A DNA stretch of 64,000 bases from Saprospiraceae bacterium. Its GTDB lineage: Bacteria; Bacteroidota; Bacteroidia; Chitinophagales; Saprospiraceae. Positions 53,364 to 62,529 of this stretch are shown one piece after another. The stretch's first letter is position 1. The number at the start of each line of letters is the position of its first letter. The notes beneath the pieces are model-generated. The model was not told the origin of the DNA, searched no databases, and worked only from the letters and a program-made list of their open reading frames with translations. The translations under genes were made by a program, and so were the position numbers. Location of the stretch: assembly GCA_022842725.1 (NCBI GenBank), contig JALHOZ010000020.1, positions 1 through 64,000 on the forward strand, read 5' to 3'.

Positions 53364-54120
53364 AATATTGCTCTTGATTTAAGTGATATAGATTACTTAT
53401 TCCTATTGATTTTTTCAATCTAAACGATGTTAATACGAAATCACCCATTTCATACTGAAAAAGTGTAGTATCAAATCCAATTGGTAACCTTTCAAAGTAC
53501 ATATATGGTGTTTCGTCATTAATCAATGACTCCAAATCAAAAACTGGAGCAGCTTTATTCTCTTTGATGATATCTTGTTTTAAAAATAGTGTCTTTATTT
53601 TTATGTCATCAAGTGGTTTATCCACCTCTTCATAGTCATCATATTGGTTAAAACTCTCCTTATCCCACCAAACAGAAAACTCGTTTTTACCAAAATAGGG
53701 TAGAAACTCCGCATTACCATCTTTCAAATTTTTATATAAATGGCTTTGATTACTTTCTTCATCATCTAATAAAATATATACTCGATACGCTGGTTTAATT
53801 AATGTGGCTTCTTCTGTCAAATATGTTGAGCCGTTATTTGCATACCCTACTGTATTTGTGTACTTTATGACAGTTTTCTGGTAATTACCCTTTTCATGAA
53901 GTAAGGGTTCAATACCTATCTTCAAACTTTCTAATGCATCATAATAAGCCGGCATTATACCTTTCTTTTGATACCCTTCTAATCCAATTATTGCTCCTAA
54001 TATTCCTAAAAGACCAGGCTTGTGAAGCATGTTATAGGATAAATTCACTGTGCTATTTATGTCAGGTTTTCGGAAAAAGCCAAAATCCCCCTTTAAATCA
54101 ATTGAAATTAACTTTTGCAT
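53347..54120 (-). CDS. cas5: Cascade subunit Cas5 (type I-B)
   Basis: A 257-residue Cas5b. The N-terminal RRM fold starts ISIDLKGDFGFFRKPDINST, with NMLHKPGLLGILGAIIGLEG, the glycine-rich turn typical of Cas5. The C-terminal part has MYFERLPIGFDTTLFQYEMG. Cas5 holds the 5' handle of the crRNA and contacts Cas8. The start of cas3 overlaps its end by 17 bp, showing translational coupling. Confidence 0.9.
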   Translation of the reverse strand: MQKLISIDLKGDFGFFRKPDINSTVNLSYNMLHKPGLLGILGAIIGLEGYQKKGIMPAYYDALESLKIGIEPLLHEKGNYQKTVIKYTNTVGYANNGSTYLTEEATLIKPAYRVYILLDDEESNQSHLYKNLKDGNAEFLPYFGKNEFSVWWDKESFNQYDDYEEVDKPLDDIKIKTLFLKQDIIKENKAAPVFDLESLINDETPYMYFERLPIGFDTTLFQYEMGDFVLTSFRLKKSIGISNLYHLNQEQYYVQLL

Positions 54121-54141
54121 AAAACACTGATTTTATTTGGT

Positions 54142-55056
54142 TTATATTTCATGTTCTACTGCACCTGTTGGTACATTGCTTACTTTAGTGATACCTTTAT
54201 TGTAATAGACTTCTATTTTTTCAATCTCGCTCTTGATGTGGTCTTTCTCCAAAAGTGTTTTGATAGCAGATAAGTCAATGGTTTTGTCTTCTCCGATTGT
54301 TACCAATTCTACAAATGAAGGCAATACCAACTTCGAGTTTTCTCTAAGCTGTACCCAAAGCAAAAGTTCATTTTCTGTACCGGACTTTGCCGCTGAATCG
54401 TAATATGAAACGCCCTTACGAAGTCCTTCTTTAAGTTTTTCAATATCTGAAGAGCTCAATCCTTCAATGCCAACACGTTTTATATCATCCTCAATATTTC
54501 GGGGATTGACTGAAAAATGATGTACATAATGACCTTCTTGTAGTTTTGATTGAGTTCCTAGGGTTGTCATCGTGCTATCCGCATTTTTTTCACTAGGGTT
54601 TCTAAAAGGTGACATAATCTGTTCAGAGTAAATTACATTTTCATCAAATCGATTGACACCATGTGTTATTTGACAAGTACCATGAATAGAAATATTTGTT
54701 TTCCCTGCATAAGTTCCTCCAAATAAACGCACATCAAGACATGTTAAAATCTTCTTTAAAATTTCAAGACGTAATTTGTTTTTATCCGAATTTTCTATTT
54801 TCCCAAAGTGTAATTCCAAGGTTTCATCGAGAGTTCGTGGTGACATGCTTTCATCCAATGATTTTGAATAGAAAACCTTTTCATTCAAAACTTTTTTCCA
54901 ATAATTCCTCACCGAATACTTTAAAACCTTGTCTGTAGCATACACTGTTCCGTTCGGTAAAGTACGTGGCTGATGTGAAAAATCAGCATTATAATTTGAA
55001 TTGATTGATTTGATGATAGCGCAACCAAATACGCGATTGTTAAATGAGTTTGTCAT
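54142..55056 (-). CDS. cas7: Cascade backbone subunit Cas7 (type I-B)
   Basis: A 304-residue Cas7 of the Csh2/Cst2-DevR type, starting MTNSFNNRVFGCAIIKSINS with SHQPRTLPNGTVYATDKVLK, then VRLFGGTYAGKTNISIHGTC and a loop NPSEKNADSTMTTLGTQSKL that fits the crRNA-pinning thumb. Several copies coat the spacer in Cascade. It lies 21 bp before cas5 and 28 bp after cas8. Confidence 0.9.
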   Translation of the reverse strand: MTNSFNNRVFGCAIIKSINSNYNADFSHQPRTLPNGTVYATDKVLKYSVRNYWKKVLNEKVFYSKSLDESMSPRTLDETLELHFGKIENSDKNKLRLEILKKILTCLDVRLFGGTYAGKTNISIHGTCQITHGVNRFDENVIYSEQIMSPFRNPSEKNADSTMTTLGTQSKLQEGHYVHHFSVNPRNIEDDIKRVGIEGLSSSDIEKLKEGLRKGVSYYDSAAKSGTENELLLWVQLRENSKLVLPSFVELVTIGEDKTIDLSAIKTLLEKDHIKSEIEKIEVYYNKGITKVSNVPTGAVEHEI

Positions 55057-55084
55057 GGTGTTTAATATTTTATGTTGTTATTTA

Positions 55085-57037
55085 TTAATTGATTTCTTGA
55101 TTCTTATCTAAATCTTTATGAAAAAACTGACATTTTGAAAAAGCCCCTGCCAATATTTCTGGCATCAATTCTTTCATATTCACACCAGTATCATAAGTAA
55201 GTACAAAGTCGCATACTGACTTAAACCTGGTTTCATTGTCTTTGATTGCGTGCTTGTAACGAGCAATGTCATTAGCTATTGCACGCTTAAATTCCTGACA
55301 TTTAGCTTGTTGTAAATAAGGTTCGAGCAATAGATAACTTTTGTCTTGGGCTTGACTTTTTCCCATAAGGTAATCGATCACTTGTCCCGCAGCAAAAGCA
55401 AATTCCTTGTCTGTTGTATTATTTGTATCTACTTTACCCATAGAAAGCTGTACTACAAATTCTTGATATTTTTTTAATTGACTGGCCATAGATATTTCTG
55501 ATTTTTTATTGTGAATGTTAAATGTCTCGTATAAACTATAATAAATATTGAGTTTTTCTTTGATGCTATATCCGTTATTTTGTTTCAAATCATCCTTTAT
55601 ATGGCTAAATACCATATCATAAAAAATATGTTCATTAATACTTTGTCGCTTTGATTTATAAACGTAATCATAAACTGCTTTTCGATATTTTGAGAAGCAT
55701 TGGAACGTGTTGTTTAGACCTTCATAGTCATCTTTTTTCAACTCGCCAAAATAATCTATTTTAAGGTATTTGCTTTGTATCAAAGATTTAAAAACCACTT
55801 GTTCTAACTGAAACACATTGGTGATTTTTGGATAATGAACATAACTCTTACCTCCTTTTTCTTGTATTTCAAATAGATTTTCAATTTGGGCATCACAAGC
55901 GTATTCGAATTGGCTTACATAATCGAAGTCTTGGAAGACTAAGCCTTTTGTACTATTTTGCCAGTTTAAAAGATAATAGTTACCTAAATCTTGATTATGC
56001 TCCAACCATAAGTTCTCAATTAATTCTTTATAGCCTAGCTTGAACCCACTTTCTTTAAATAGACTAATCACTTTTTCTTGTAATTCATTCTGAAAAATAA
56101 AAAGTGGTAATGGGTTTGGTAAAGTTTTTCTAGGTAAAATTTGTTCAAATTCGTACAAATATTTGGCATCTTCATCCGATATACGTCCTGTGATATCAAA
56201 ACTAGCTGTTTGATGTGTTAAAAATGGCATACTACCATTAAAGCCATTAATGAAATTACTAGTACCAAATATTTTCCCCTCATCATTTGGAGACGTATTA
56301 TATTTATCAGTATTGAACAACTTATCCGATAGATATCTTGAATTCGTCTCAATATATTTTTCAATTGGGACGTCTAGATAAAATATCACATAATCTGCAT
56401 CATTTTTATATTTTGATAGTTCTTTTGTAAGTTTATCAAGTTGAGTTTTGAATTTTTCCTTGAGTACCTTGACATTTTCATTCTGAATTTTCTCTTTCAA
56501 ACTTAATATTTCAGTTTCAATTTCTTTGCCTTTATGTATTAGATCATCATCCACATTTTTTATTACATTGATAAAATCAAGATGCACAAAAAAATTTTGA
56601 AACACAGTAATTCTTTGAATTTCATTTTTATCTCCTAAAAGTTTTAATGCGTTAGAAAAATATTTATTCTTAAATCTTTCTGGTATCTCTCTCTTATTCT
56701 TTTCCCTATCACTTACATTGATACCTCCACCATCTAAAAACTCTCTTTTAAAAGCTACAGCATATGGTGAAGCTGTGTGTATCCCTTTATCAAATGCTTT
56801 GTTACTTTCAACATACCAGGCATATTTGGACAAAAATTTACACTTTTGAATAAAATTAGATTCTTCAGAAAGTTTTTTATTATACAATTCAAAAGTTAAG
56901 TCATCTAGATTCATTTGCCACACACCATCAACTTCCGACATTTGTAACATTATATGAAGACCTTCCTTAGGTTTTACTTCTAAGTTTTTAAATTCTTCAT
57001 CCAAATTCTTTGTAAAATTCACTATCTCCTTTATCAT
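55085..57037 (-). CDS. cas8b: Cascade large subunit Cas8b (type I-B)
   Basis: A 650-residue protein in the cas8 position of the operon. Sequence similarity among Cas8 proteins is low, but the layout (large, N-terminal mixed fold, DGKIFGTSNFINGFN/MPFLTHQTASFDIT segment, helical C-terminal domain) agrees with the Cas8b/Csh1-type of Bacteroidota type I-B. It recognises the PAM and recruits Cas3; the C-terminal helical part probably supplies the small-subunit role, since no separate cas11 gene is seen. An internal start for a Cas11-like product cannot be excluded. Confidence 0.85.
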   Translation of the reverse strand: MIKEIVNFTKNLDEEFKNLEVKPKEGLHIMLQMSEVDGVWQMNLDDLTFELYNKKLSEESNFIQKCKFLSKYAWYVESNKAFDKGIHTASPYAVAFKREFLDGGGINVSDREKNKREIPERFKNKYFSNALKLLGDKNEIQRITVFQNFFVHLDFINVIKNVDDDLIHKGKEIETEILSLKEKIQNENVKVLKEKFKTQLDKLTKELSKYKNDADYVIFYLDVPIEKYIETNSRYLSDKLFNTDKYNTSPNDEGKIFGTSNFINGFNGSMPFLTHQTASFDITGRISDEDAKYLYEFEQILPRKTLPNPLPLFIFQNELQEKVISLFKESGFKLGYKELIENLWLEHNQDLGNYYLLNWQNSTKGLVFQDFDYVSQFEYACDAQIENLFEIQEKGGKSYVHYPKITNVFQLEQVVFKSLIQSKYLKIDYFGELKKDDYEGLNNTFQCFSKYRKAVYDYVYKSKRQSINEHIFYDMVFSHIKDDLKQNNGYSIKEKLNIYYSLYETFNIHNKKSEISMASQLKKYQEFVVQLSMGKVDTNNTTDKEFAFAAGQVIDYLMGKSQAQDKSYLLLEPYLQQAKCQEFKRAIANDIARYKHAIKDNETRFKSVCDFVLTYDTGVNMKELMPEILAGAFSKCQFFHKDLDKNQEIN

Positions 57038-57135
57038 TCTAGCATTTTTATATATTTAAATATTATCATTTTAAAATAATAATACAACGTTTTTAACCAT
57101 CTATTATCTATTGCTACCTATGCAGCGCATGCTAT

Positions 57136-57912
57136 CTATACCCAAATCTCCACCCATCCCATACCCAAGCTGCTCTCTTCACCAGAACCAGCATAATACA
57201 ACGTCTTATGTATCTCCGCAGGCGCATTAAGCTCAAAAGCAAACTTGTATCCTTTCATTTTTATTAGATTGCCTTCTTTAGGTACAGTAACCATTTGCGT
57301 TTTTATAGGGTCAAATAACTGCATCCCGATGGTATATTCTTTTGTGGGTTCACCTTTATACAATAAGGACGATCGGTGTTTATTGACAAGGTTTTGGATA
57401 AAAAGAAAGTCATAATCTTCATGTTCAGGTCCTTTATATTGAGGATATTCTTGTCCATCTTGACCCACAGATATTCTGGCTCCGGTGATTATTTTATAAG
57501 TCGCCATTCCATCACTAAAAATCGGTTCAGGCATTATTTCTATGTGACTGGTGATGACAGGTACTGCTTTTTCGCCCTTGAAATAGAAGGTATGGCTTTG
57601 GTCTTTGAATAAGCCTGACACAAATGTAGATATTTGTTCAGGCAAAAGAAATGATACCATCAGGCTGGATTGGGTATGATTAAACCACATGCCTTTTTTG
57701 GGTACAGGTGTGTAAGGAAAGCATGTCCATTGACCAAAACTAAATAGTTTAAAAGATTTGCCTTCAAATGTATATCCACTATCATGAAGATGAGTAGCTA
57801 AATCTTTATCAGCGGCTGATAATACCTGATATATCCATTGCTGTATAGCGTATTGGTAGTCAAAAGGGATGAAAACACCCTTTTTATGTTCAAAAGTTAT
57901 TTTAATTCTCAT
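57136..57912 (-). CDS. cas6: CRISPR RNA endonuclease Cas6
   Basis: A 258-residue Cas6 of the RAMP superfamily. Two ferredoxin-like folds are evident, with FDYQYAIQQWIYQVLSAAD at the start and His41/His43 (LATHLHDSGYTF) as candidate catalytic residues. The closing Gly-rich loop is GSGEESSLGMGWVEIWV, the RAMP signature. It cuts each repeat to leave the 8-nt ATTGAAAC tag. It is the first cas gene of the block (98 bp before cas8) behind a TAAATTTG box. Confidence 0.9.
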   Translation of the reverse strand: MRIKITFEHKKGVFIPFDYQYAIQQWIYQVLSAADKDLATHLHDSGYTFEGKSFKLFSFGQWTCFPYTPVPKKGMWFNHTQSSLMVSFLLPEQISTFVSGLFKDQSHTFYFKGEKAVPVITSHIEIMPEPIFSDGMATYKIITGARISVGQDGQEYPQYKGPEHEDYDFLFIQNLVNKHRSSLLYKGEPTKEYTIGMQLFDPIKTQMVTVPKEGNLIKMKGYKFAFELNAPAEIHKTLYYAGSGEESSLGMGWVEIWV

Positions 57913-57947
57913 TTTTCAAATTCCTTTTATTTCTAATGGCAATATTA

Positions 57948-57955
57948 CAAATTTA
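57948..57955 (-). promoter_or_regulatory. -7 box TAAATTTG before cas6
   Basis: On the minus strand TAAATTTG matches TAnnTTTG 35 bp before the cas6 start, so the cas genes could be transcribed independently of the HIRAN gene. A -33 element at the standard spacing is not clear. Confidence 0.4.
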
Positions 57956-57962
57956 ATTTAAA

Positions 57963-58355
57963 TCACCCTTCACTTTTGATACAAAAATGTACCTGTTCGT
58001 AATACGGTGCGGAAGGAAAAACTTCTTTGATTTGCGCAAAAAACCGGCCATGTCCTGCGTCCAGCATATTACTTAAGATGTAATTGTCTTCTGCGGGAAC
58101 ATAACCGATTTTTATGTTGTCATAGTAGAGGGCAATGGCAGTGCTATCGTATGGGTTTTTTGGTTCTCTTTTCATGGTAAGGGGTTCTCCTGCCTTCATG
58201 CGAGAGACATAATGCCGGCCTTCGGCAAAAACCAAACCCCTGACAAAAGCATCATACATTTCTACACGTTCAGGTGCTTTTTTTTCCGGTGTCCGAATGA
58301 TTAATCCCATCATTCCGATACTCAACAGGTTTTTGATAAAGTCTGTTCGATTCAT
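57963..58355 (-). CDS. HIRAN-domain protein at the head of the cas operon
   Basis: A 130-residue protein. After a short hydrophobic N-terminus (MNRTDFIKNLLSIGMMGLII) residues 30-125 form a HIRAN domain: FVRGLVFAEGRHYVSRMKAG, LTMKREPKNPYDSTAIAL with the NPYD core, IKIGYVPAEDNYILSNML. HIRAN domains in helicases bind the 3' ends of DNA; stand-alone bacterial forms are poorly understood. It lies between WYL and cas6 on the same strand (66 bp and 50 bp gaps). A role in DNA end sensing for CRISPR immunity is conceivable but not shown. Confidence 0.8.
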   Translation of the reverse strand: MNRTDFIKNLLSIGMMGLIIRTPEKKAPERVEMYDAFVRGLVFAEGRHYVSRMKAGEPLTMKREPKNPYDSTAIALYYDNIKIGYVPAEDNYILSNMLDAGHGRFFAQIKEVFPSAPYYEQVHFCIKSEG

Positions 58356-58421
58356 ATCTTATACTTTAAGATACAAAAGTAGGTCAGGGTAGTCTCTGTT
58401 TTGGAGAATGAAAAGATTAAA

Positions 58422-59318
58422 TCAGAGCAATTGCTGATTTTTTATTTTATCATTTATGTACTTTTTAAATCCTTCATCGCCCGCCACTTTAATTTCCGTA
58501 AGCAGGCCAAGTACAAATCGCCCGATGCCTTCATACCCACACACTTTGCTGGTCAGTTTGTAAGGCAGACCCGGATCGCCGGAAGGTGATATCAAACCGA
58601 CAAATTGGGGGAAATCTTCAGTTAGTAGGGATGATGCCCGCCACGACATCAGGATTTCAATGACAACATCCATCTGTCCGGCAAAACCAAAAGCATCCAC
58701 AATCGGAATGTCAGCGGGTATTTCCGCTTTGAGGGTGTGATCAGCGGGGGTGATATCCGTCATTCTCGACACTTTGAAAATCCGGGCTTCTTTTTTTTCA
58801 AAATCATAAGCTGTCAGACTGAGCCTGTTTTCATCAAAATATAATGGAAGCACCATTCTGTCCCTTATTTTGGCTCCCGGGGTTGTGGATTTATACTTTT
58901 GCAGGACGATAGGAATGTTTTGAGCAACTGCTTCAATCAGTATTCTGATCATGTTGAGCTGTTTGACGATAGACAGCCGTTGGATATCGGGAATAACGGA
59001 GTATTTTAATTTTTGAGAGATGCTGTTTATGTCCAGATTGCTTACCCCTGCTTTTTTTATGGCGCCGAGGATAAGTTTTTTTTCATTTTCATCCAGATGG
59101 TATTCCGAACGGTGGTTGTTTTTTAATTGGTATCGGTTGAGTTGATCTTTTTCTGTTTCAAAACCCAGAGATTCAACAATATGTATATCTTTATAGAGCG
59201 TTTTGGGGCTTACTTCCATCATCTGTGCCAATTTGTCTACGGACTTCGGAGGGAATTCACTTAAGTGTCGTATCAGGGTAAATATTCTGACTACTTTAAC
59301 GGGAGTTTCTTTTTTCAT
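58422..59318 (-). CDS. WYL-domain transcriptional regulator
   Basis: A 298-residue regulator. Residues 1-65 form a winged helix-turn-helix (VRIFTLIRHLSEFPPKSVDK, then LAQMMEVSPKTLYKDIHIVE) of the DeoR/HTH_11 type. The WYL domain (about 125-215) shows IEAVAQNIPIVLQKYKSTTP, RMVLPLYFDENRLSLTAYDF and ARIFKVSRMTDI, followed by a WCX-like end. WYL regulators bind nucleic-acid ligands and several control CRISPR or other defence operons. It heads the minus-strand gene series that ends in the array, so it is a good candidate regulator of this system. Confidence 0.85.
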   Translation of the reverse strand: MKKETPVKVVRIFTLIRHLSEFPPKSVDKLAQMMEVSPKTLYKDIHIVESLGFETEKDQLNRYQLKNNHRSEYHLDENEKKLILGAIKKAGVSNLDINSISQKLKYSVIPDIQRLSIVKQLNMIRILIEAVAQNIPIVLQKYKSTTPGAKIRDRMVLPLYFDENRLSLTAYDFEKKEARIFKVSRMTDITPADHTLKAEIPADIPIVDAFGFAGQMDVVIEILMSWRASSLLTEDFPQFVGLISPSGDPGLPYKLTSKVCGYEGIGRFVLGLLTEIKVAGDEGFKKYINDKIKNQQLL

Positions 59319-59722
59319 ATATAAATATAGATTTATAACGGTTAAGTCACTGACAAAAGATATATTTTATGTTGTTTTTTATGATTGTCTGATACTTCAA
59401 AAATTGTACCTTTTTTTTACTGATTTAGAAAACGCATATAAAATTTTCAAACAATTCCGATACTGTTTTAAGGTTTCACAACTTAGTCAGCATTTTTCTG
59501 TAAAACTTTTTGACTGTCACTTCTACAGCTTAAGGCAGACTGACATTTTTACAATAGGAAATAGGTTTCCTGTTATATTTTATTTTACAATAAAGGTCTT
59601 TCAGTATATATAAATCAAGTAATAAATGAAAATTCCGGTGTAATATCTGAGGGTCGAAACTAAAATATTTTGACGAAAAACATTTTGATCACGTGAATGT
59701 GTGATGGTTTCAAAAATCTATT
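59319..59722. other. Intergenic stretch between WYL gene and tRNA
   Basis: AT-rich, about 400 bp. The frame at 59203-59613 is not credible as a protein. It probably holds the WYL promoter; I see no clear box. Confidence 0.4.
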
Positions 59723-59730
59723 TACCTTTG
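59723..59730 (+). promoter_or_regulatory. tRNA promoter -7 box TACCTTTG
   Basis: Exact TAnnTTTG match; a start about 7 bases on would leave a leader of only a few bases before the tRNA at 59744. Confidence 0.6.
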
Positions 59731-59743
59731 CGCTTCTTTTTCA

Positions 59744-59817
59744 GGCTCCATAGTTCAACTGGATAGAATATCAGATTTCGGCTCTGAGGGTTGGGGGTTC
59801 GAATCCTCCTGGGGTCA
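59744..59817 (+). tRNA. tRNA-Arg(UCG)
   Basis: The acceptor arm GGCTCCA/TGGGGTC pairs with two G-U wobbles, the D stem is GTTC/GAAT, the anticodon stem TCAGA/TCTGA encloses TTTCGGC (anticodon TCG, Arg CGN), and the T arm GGGGG/CCTCC holds TTCGAAT. A73 ends the gene and CCA is not encoded. It is next to a DNA segment with excisionase- and replication-like genes, so it may be the integration target. Confidence 0.9.
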
Positions 59818-59820
59818 CAA

Positions 59821-59857
59821 AAAGCCTTGTTAATCAATTGATTTTCAAGGCTTTTTT
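59821..59857 (+). terminator. Rho-independent terminator after tRNA-Arg
   Basis: AAAGCCTTG (59821-59829) pairs with CAAGGCTTT (59846-59854), followed by Ts; it lies four bases after the tRNA. Confidence 0.85.
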
Positions 59858-60515
59858 ATTTTTAAAATATAATTGCACAGATATTGCACAGGAAAAAGAT
59901 GGGTTAAGGTACTGGCAACAACTAATACATATGAGATTTCACTTTTTGTGAATACGTTTATTACTTATAGTTGGCGAATGACAAATTGTCATCATGATAG
60001 GTCTTGGTTATTGCCTGATTTTAATAAGTTTGTATAACATTTTACATTGAATTTAATTTAATCGATTGAGTTTTTTGCAGCCATTAACGGGCTTTGACTT
60101 TTATATAATATGATGTCAATGTGGCAGGATTTGTCATTCTGGCAGTTATTTTTGATTTGGCATACCATTTGATCTGGGTTTATTGCAAAAATATTTAAAA
60201 AAGGAAAAAAGTAGTTTAAATTTTGGGTTTAACATCAGTAGAAATAAAACAGATAAAAATTTACATAAATAACTACAGCACTGATGCAAATAGATTCTGA
60301 TAGAATCGACACCCACAGCCCTCATAACCTTTAAGACCATTTCACTGGTCATATATCCATAAAAATTTAGTTGATATCTCGAATTCAGATGATACTCATG
60401 CATTGTCATGTCGTTTTCTGAATTCACCATTCATAATGACGTTCGTAGGATGTTGTTGTGGGTTTGTCGCCTCCGTTAGGAGGGGCATTTTTAATTAAAA
60501 ATTAAATTTTTTAAA
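59858..60515. other. Gene-poor stretch beyond the tRNA
   Basis: No supported gene in about 660 bp. TTGCACAGATATTGCACAGG at 59872 is a short direct repeat of TTGCACAG spaced 12 bp. A hairpin GCCTCC/GGAGGGGC followed by ATTTTT (about 60470-60494) lies just before the HTH gene and may insulate it. Confidence 0.4.
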
Positions 60516-60710
60516 ATGGATAATTTTATTCCAGAAAAAATTTTAATGCAGACCCTGCAAATCAGCCGTTCAACCATTTTTAGGTATAGAACGAGAATGG
60601 GGTTACCCCATATAAAATTGGGGTCTAAAACTTTTTATAACTTGAAGGAAGTTGAAGATTTCCTCATGCAACACGCATCGAATATATATAAAAAATGCAA
60701 AAAACAGTGA
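60516..60710 (+). CDS. Excisionase-like helix-turn-helix protein
   Basis: A 64-residue protein: ILMQTLQISRSTIFRYRTRM then GLPHIKLGSKTFYNLKEVED. It fits the HTH_17/MerR-like excisionase domain that binds DNA in integrative elements of Bacteroidota. The usual neighbour set (integrase, HTH, RepA-like ATPase, primase, mobilisation protein) is partly present: the ATPase follows 118 bp later, but no integrase gene is seen in the window. It may act in excision or control of the element. Confidence 0.75.
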   Translation: MDNFIPEKILMQTLQISRSTIFRYRTRMGLPHIKLGSKTFYNLKEVEDFLMQHASNIYKKCKKQ

Positions 60711-60827
60711 TGCTAACAATTCGGATGTGCAATAATATTTATAACAAAGCATTGAATATCAATAAAAAATATATTATAATAAGTTTTCCTTTTGGGACCA
60801 TAACGAACTTTTTATTAGCCATTAAAT

Positions 60828-61868
60828 ATGTTGAAAATGGTTAAATATAAGGTGATCAGCTTATCCAATGCGATAGAGCTAGTTAAGGTTCTGCCCCCTA
60901 CAGTTAAATTGTGGTGGGGCATTGAATTGGCACCCGGGGTTTATATTATAATGGCTAAACCCAAAATGGGCAAATCGATTTTTGGTGAAAATTTTGTAAT
61001 AGCGCTATTGAATAAATATCAAACAGAATTCCTGGGCATGCCAATTCTTACTTTATATCTGGTTGTAATTCTTTCGTTTGAAGAAATGATGATTCTGAGA
61101 ACATTAAGAAACATAAAGCAGCTTGAGGCACTGGATCCAACCTTAAAAAAAGAAATATTAGATAAGTTTTTTGTGTTTGACGATGAATCTGCACAATTTG
61201 TACCTGATAATAATGGTAGAATTGCCCTATTGAGAATGTTAATGGAACTTCAACCTCAGGTCATCATCATAGACAGCTTAGGAAGACTAGGTGTAGGACA
61301 GATTGAAGACAGTCGTTATTCTCAGGAACTAATGTTGTTTGTTCGGGAAATTGCCAAAGAGTTGAATTGTCCAGTAATCGTCTTGCATCACACCGTTAAA
61401 ACTAAAAAAGGCGATAATGTTGAATTAGCAACGATGGCTGGAAGTAGGTTAATTGGTCAGGAGGCTGATGGTGTTTTGACAATAATAGAAGGCAAGGAAC
61501 CGGGGGTTAAGATTATTAAACCAGTCGCATGGAGGTACCATGGAGATTACGAAACAGAGATTCATTTCAGAATTACTGAGAACTGTCTGGTAGAACATGT
61601 TCGCACAGTTACAAATGATGGAAACACAGTGGTGTTAAAATCAGATAGCAATTTTGACAAGTTGAAGGCCTTTATAGATGTCAAAGGAGAAGTTTTTATC
61701 CATGAGTTACTAAAGGAATTTGTAAATACAAACGTTATGAGCAGATCAAATTTATTTACCCTTTTGCGAAAAAAACCGATAGTTAAAGTTGGTTCCGGAA
61801 AGTATTCATTAGGATTTAACGAGGATGGTCCTATAGAAATAGGGGTTCCATCAAGTTCAAACATTTAA
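60828..61868 (+). CDS. RepA/KaiC-like AAA ATPase of a mobile element
   Basis: A 346-residue protein of the RecA/DnaB-type ATPase group (AAA_25, as in RepA-like helicases). Walker A is AKPKMGKS (43-50), Walker B QVIIIDSLGRLG (Asp149), and HHTVKTKKGD plus TMAGSRLIGQEADGVLTI follow the family pattern. The C-terminal 80 residues form a winged-helix-like region (LKAFIDVKGEVFIHELLKEF). Such proteins drive replication of plasmids and integrative elements. Start may instead be Met4 (60837). It is followed 8 bp later by the next small gene, so they form an operon. Confidence 0.8.
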   Translation: MLKMVKYKVISLSNAIELVKVLPPTVKLWWGIELAPGVYIIMAKPKMGKSIFGENFVIALLNKYQTEFLGMPILTLYLVVILSFEEMMILRTLRNIKQLEALDPTLKKEILDKFFVFDDESAQFVPDNNGRIALLRMLMELQPQVIIIDSLGRLGVGQIEDSRYSQELMLFVREIAKELNCPVIVLHHTVKTKKGDNVELATMAGSRLIGQEADGVLTIIEGKEPGVKIIKPVAWRYHGDYETEIHFRITENCLVEHVRTVTNDGNTVVLKSDSNFDKLKAFIDVKGEVFIHELLKEFVNTNVMSRSNLFTLLRKKPIVKVGSGKYSLGFNEDGPIEIGVPSSSNI

Positions 61869-61876
61869 ATAAAATT

Positions 61877-62230
61877 ATGATATTTTCATTTAATTTGCCT
61901 GAGAAAAGGCGTAAGTATCCGACCACATTTTCTCAATTCTGTGATGAAATTGATGTAGGACGAAATCGAATGTATAAAAAATTAGTTGATTTAGGAATAA
62001 TGGATGTACAACATTACCCTGTGGAAGAATATTCTAAATATTTCGAGGCTTATGAAACAATGTACACAGCAAAGGCTGGAAAACCTTCCTATTATGTAAC
62101 GGATGAAGGTAAGGACTTTATCAAATCTCTTCTCACAGAAGAAGATTATAAGGCTTTGAAGAAAAGCAAATACGCCAGGTCAAGGTCCAAGCTGAAGTAC
62201 AGAGGATATCGTGATTTAACCGATATATAG
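61877..62230 (+). CDS. Small DNA-binding-like protein downstream of the ATPase
   Basis: A 117-residue basic protein: TFSQFCDEIDVGRNRMYKKL, then VDLGIMD, PSYYVTDEGKDFIKSLLTEE, and an Arg/Lys-rich end. The order of a helical recognition segment and a YYVTDEGxxFI wing resembles the phage antirepressor (ANT/KilA-C) domain, but the match is partial. It lies 8 bp after the ATPase gene and probably shares its transcript; a regulatory or replication-accessory role is a guess. Confidence 0.55.
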   Translation: MIFSFNLPEKRRKYPTTFSQFCDEIDVGRNRMYKKLVDLGIMDVQHYPVEEYSKYFEAYETMYTAKAGKPSYYVTDEGKDFIKSLLTEEDYKALKKSKYARSRSKLKYRGYRDLTDI

Positions 62231-62370
62231 AAGAGGGGTGGGCAACCACCCTTCTCAAAATATTGGAAGCTTTTGTGTAGATATAAAGTAAATTTAGCTA
62301 ATAAGTATGATAATCTTAGTTGATGGATGATGTAAACTAAAATTGAGTAATACCAAAAAACTAATTCTGG

Positions 62371-62390
62371 GCCCGGAATTAGAAAATTTG
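62371..62390 (+). repeat. Copy 1 of a conserved GCCCGGAATTA site
   Basis: The first 12 bases belong to a near palindrome (62361-62382: CTAATTC TGGGCCCG GAATTAG). The 20-mer recurs at 62837 with 17 of 20 bases matching. Confidence 0.5.
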
Positions 62391-62529
62391 ATCAGCCTGT
62401 CACAAAGGTGTCAGGTGTAGAATACAGTAAAAGGTAGCTATACATACCTTGTCGATTGAATTTTTAACACCTCTTTATGGGTATAGAGATACGGAGGAAT
62501 CTTATTTATTAATATTTTAATTTTTTATT

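Noticed and set aside
60146-60430. Minus-strand frame of 94 codons after the tRNA as a lost integrase
   Set aside because: The translation shows no tyrosine- or serine-recombinase motif and has hydrophobic runs from AT-rich DNA.
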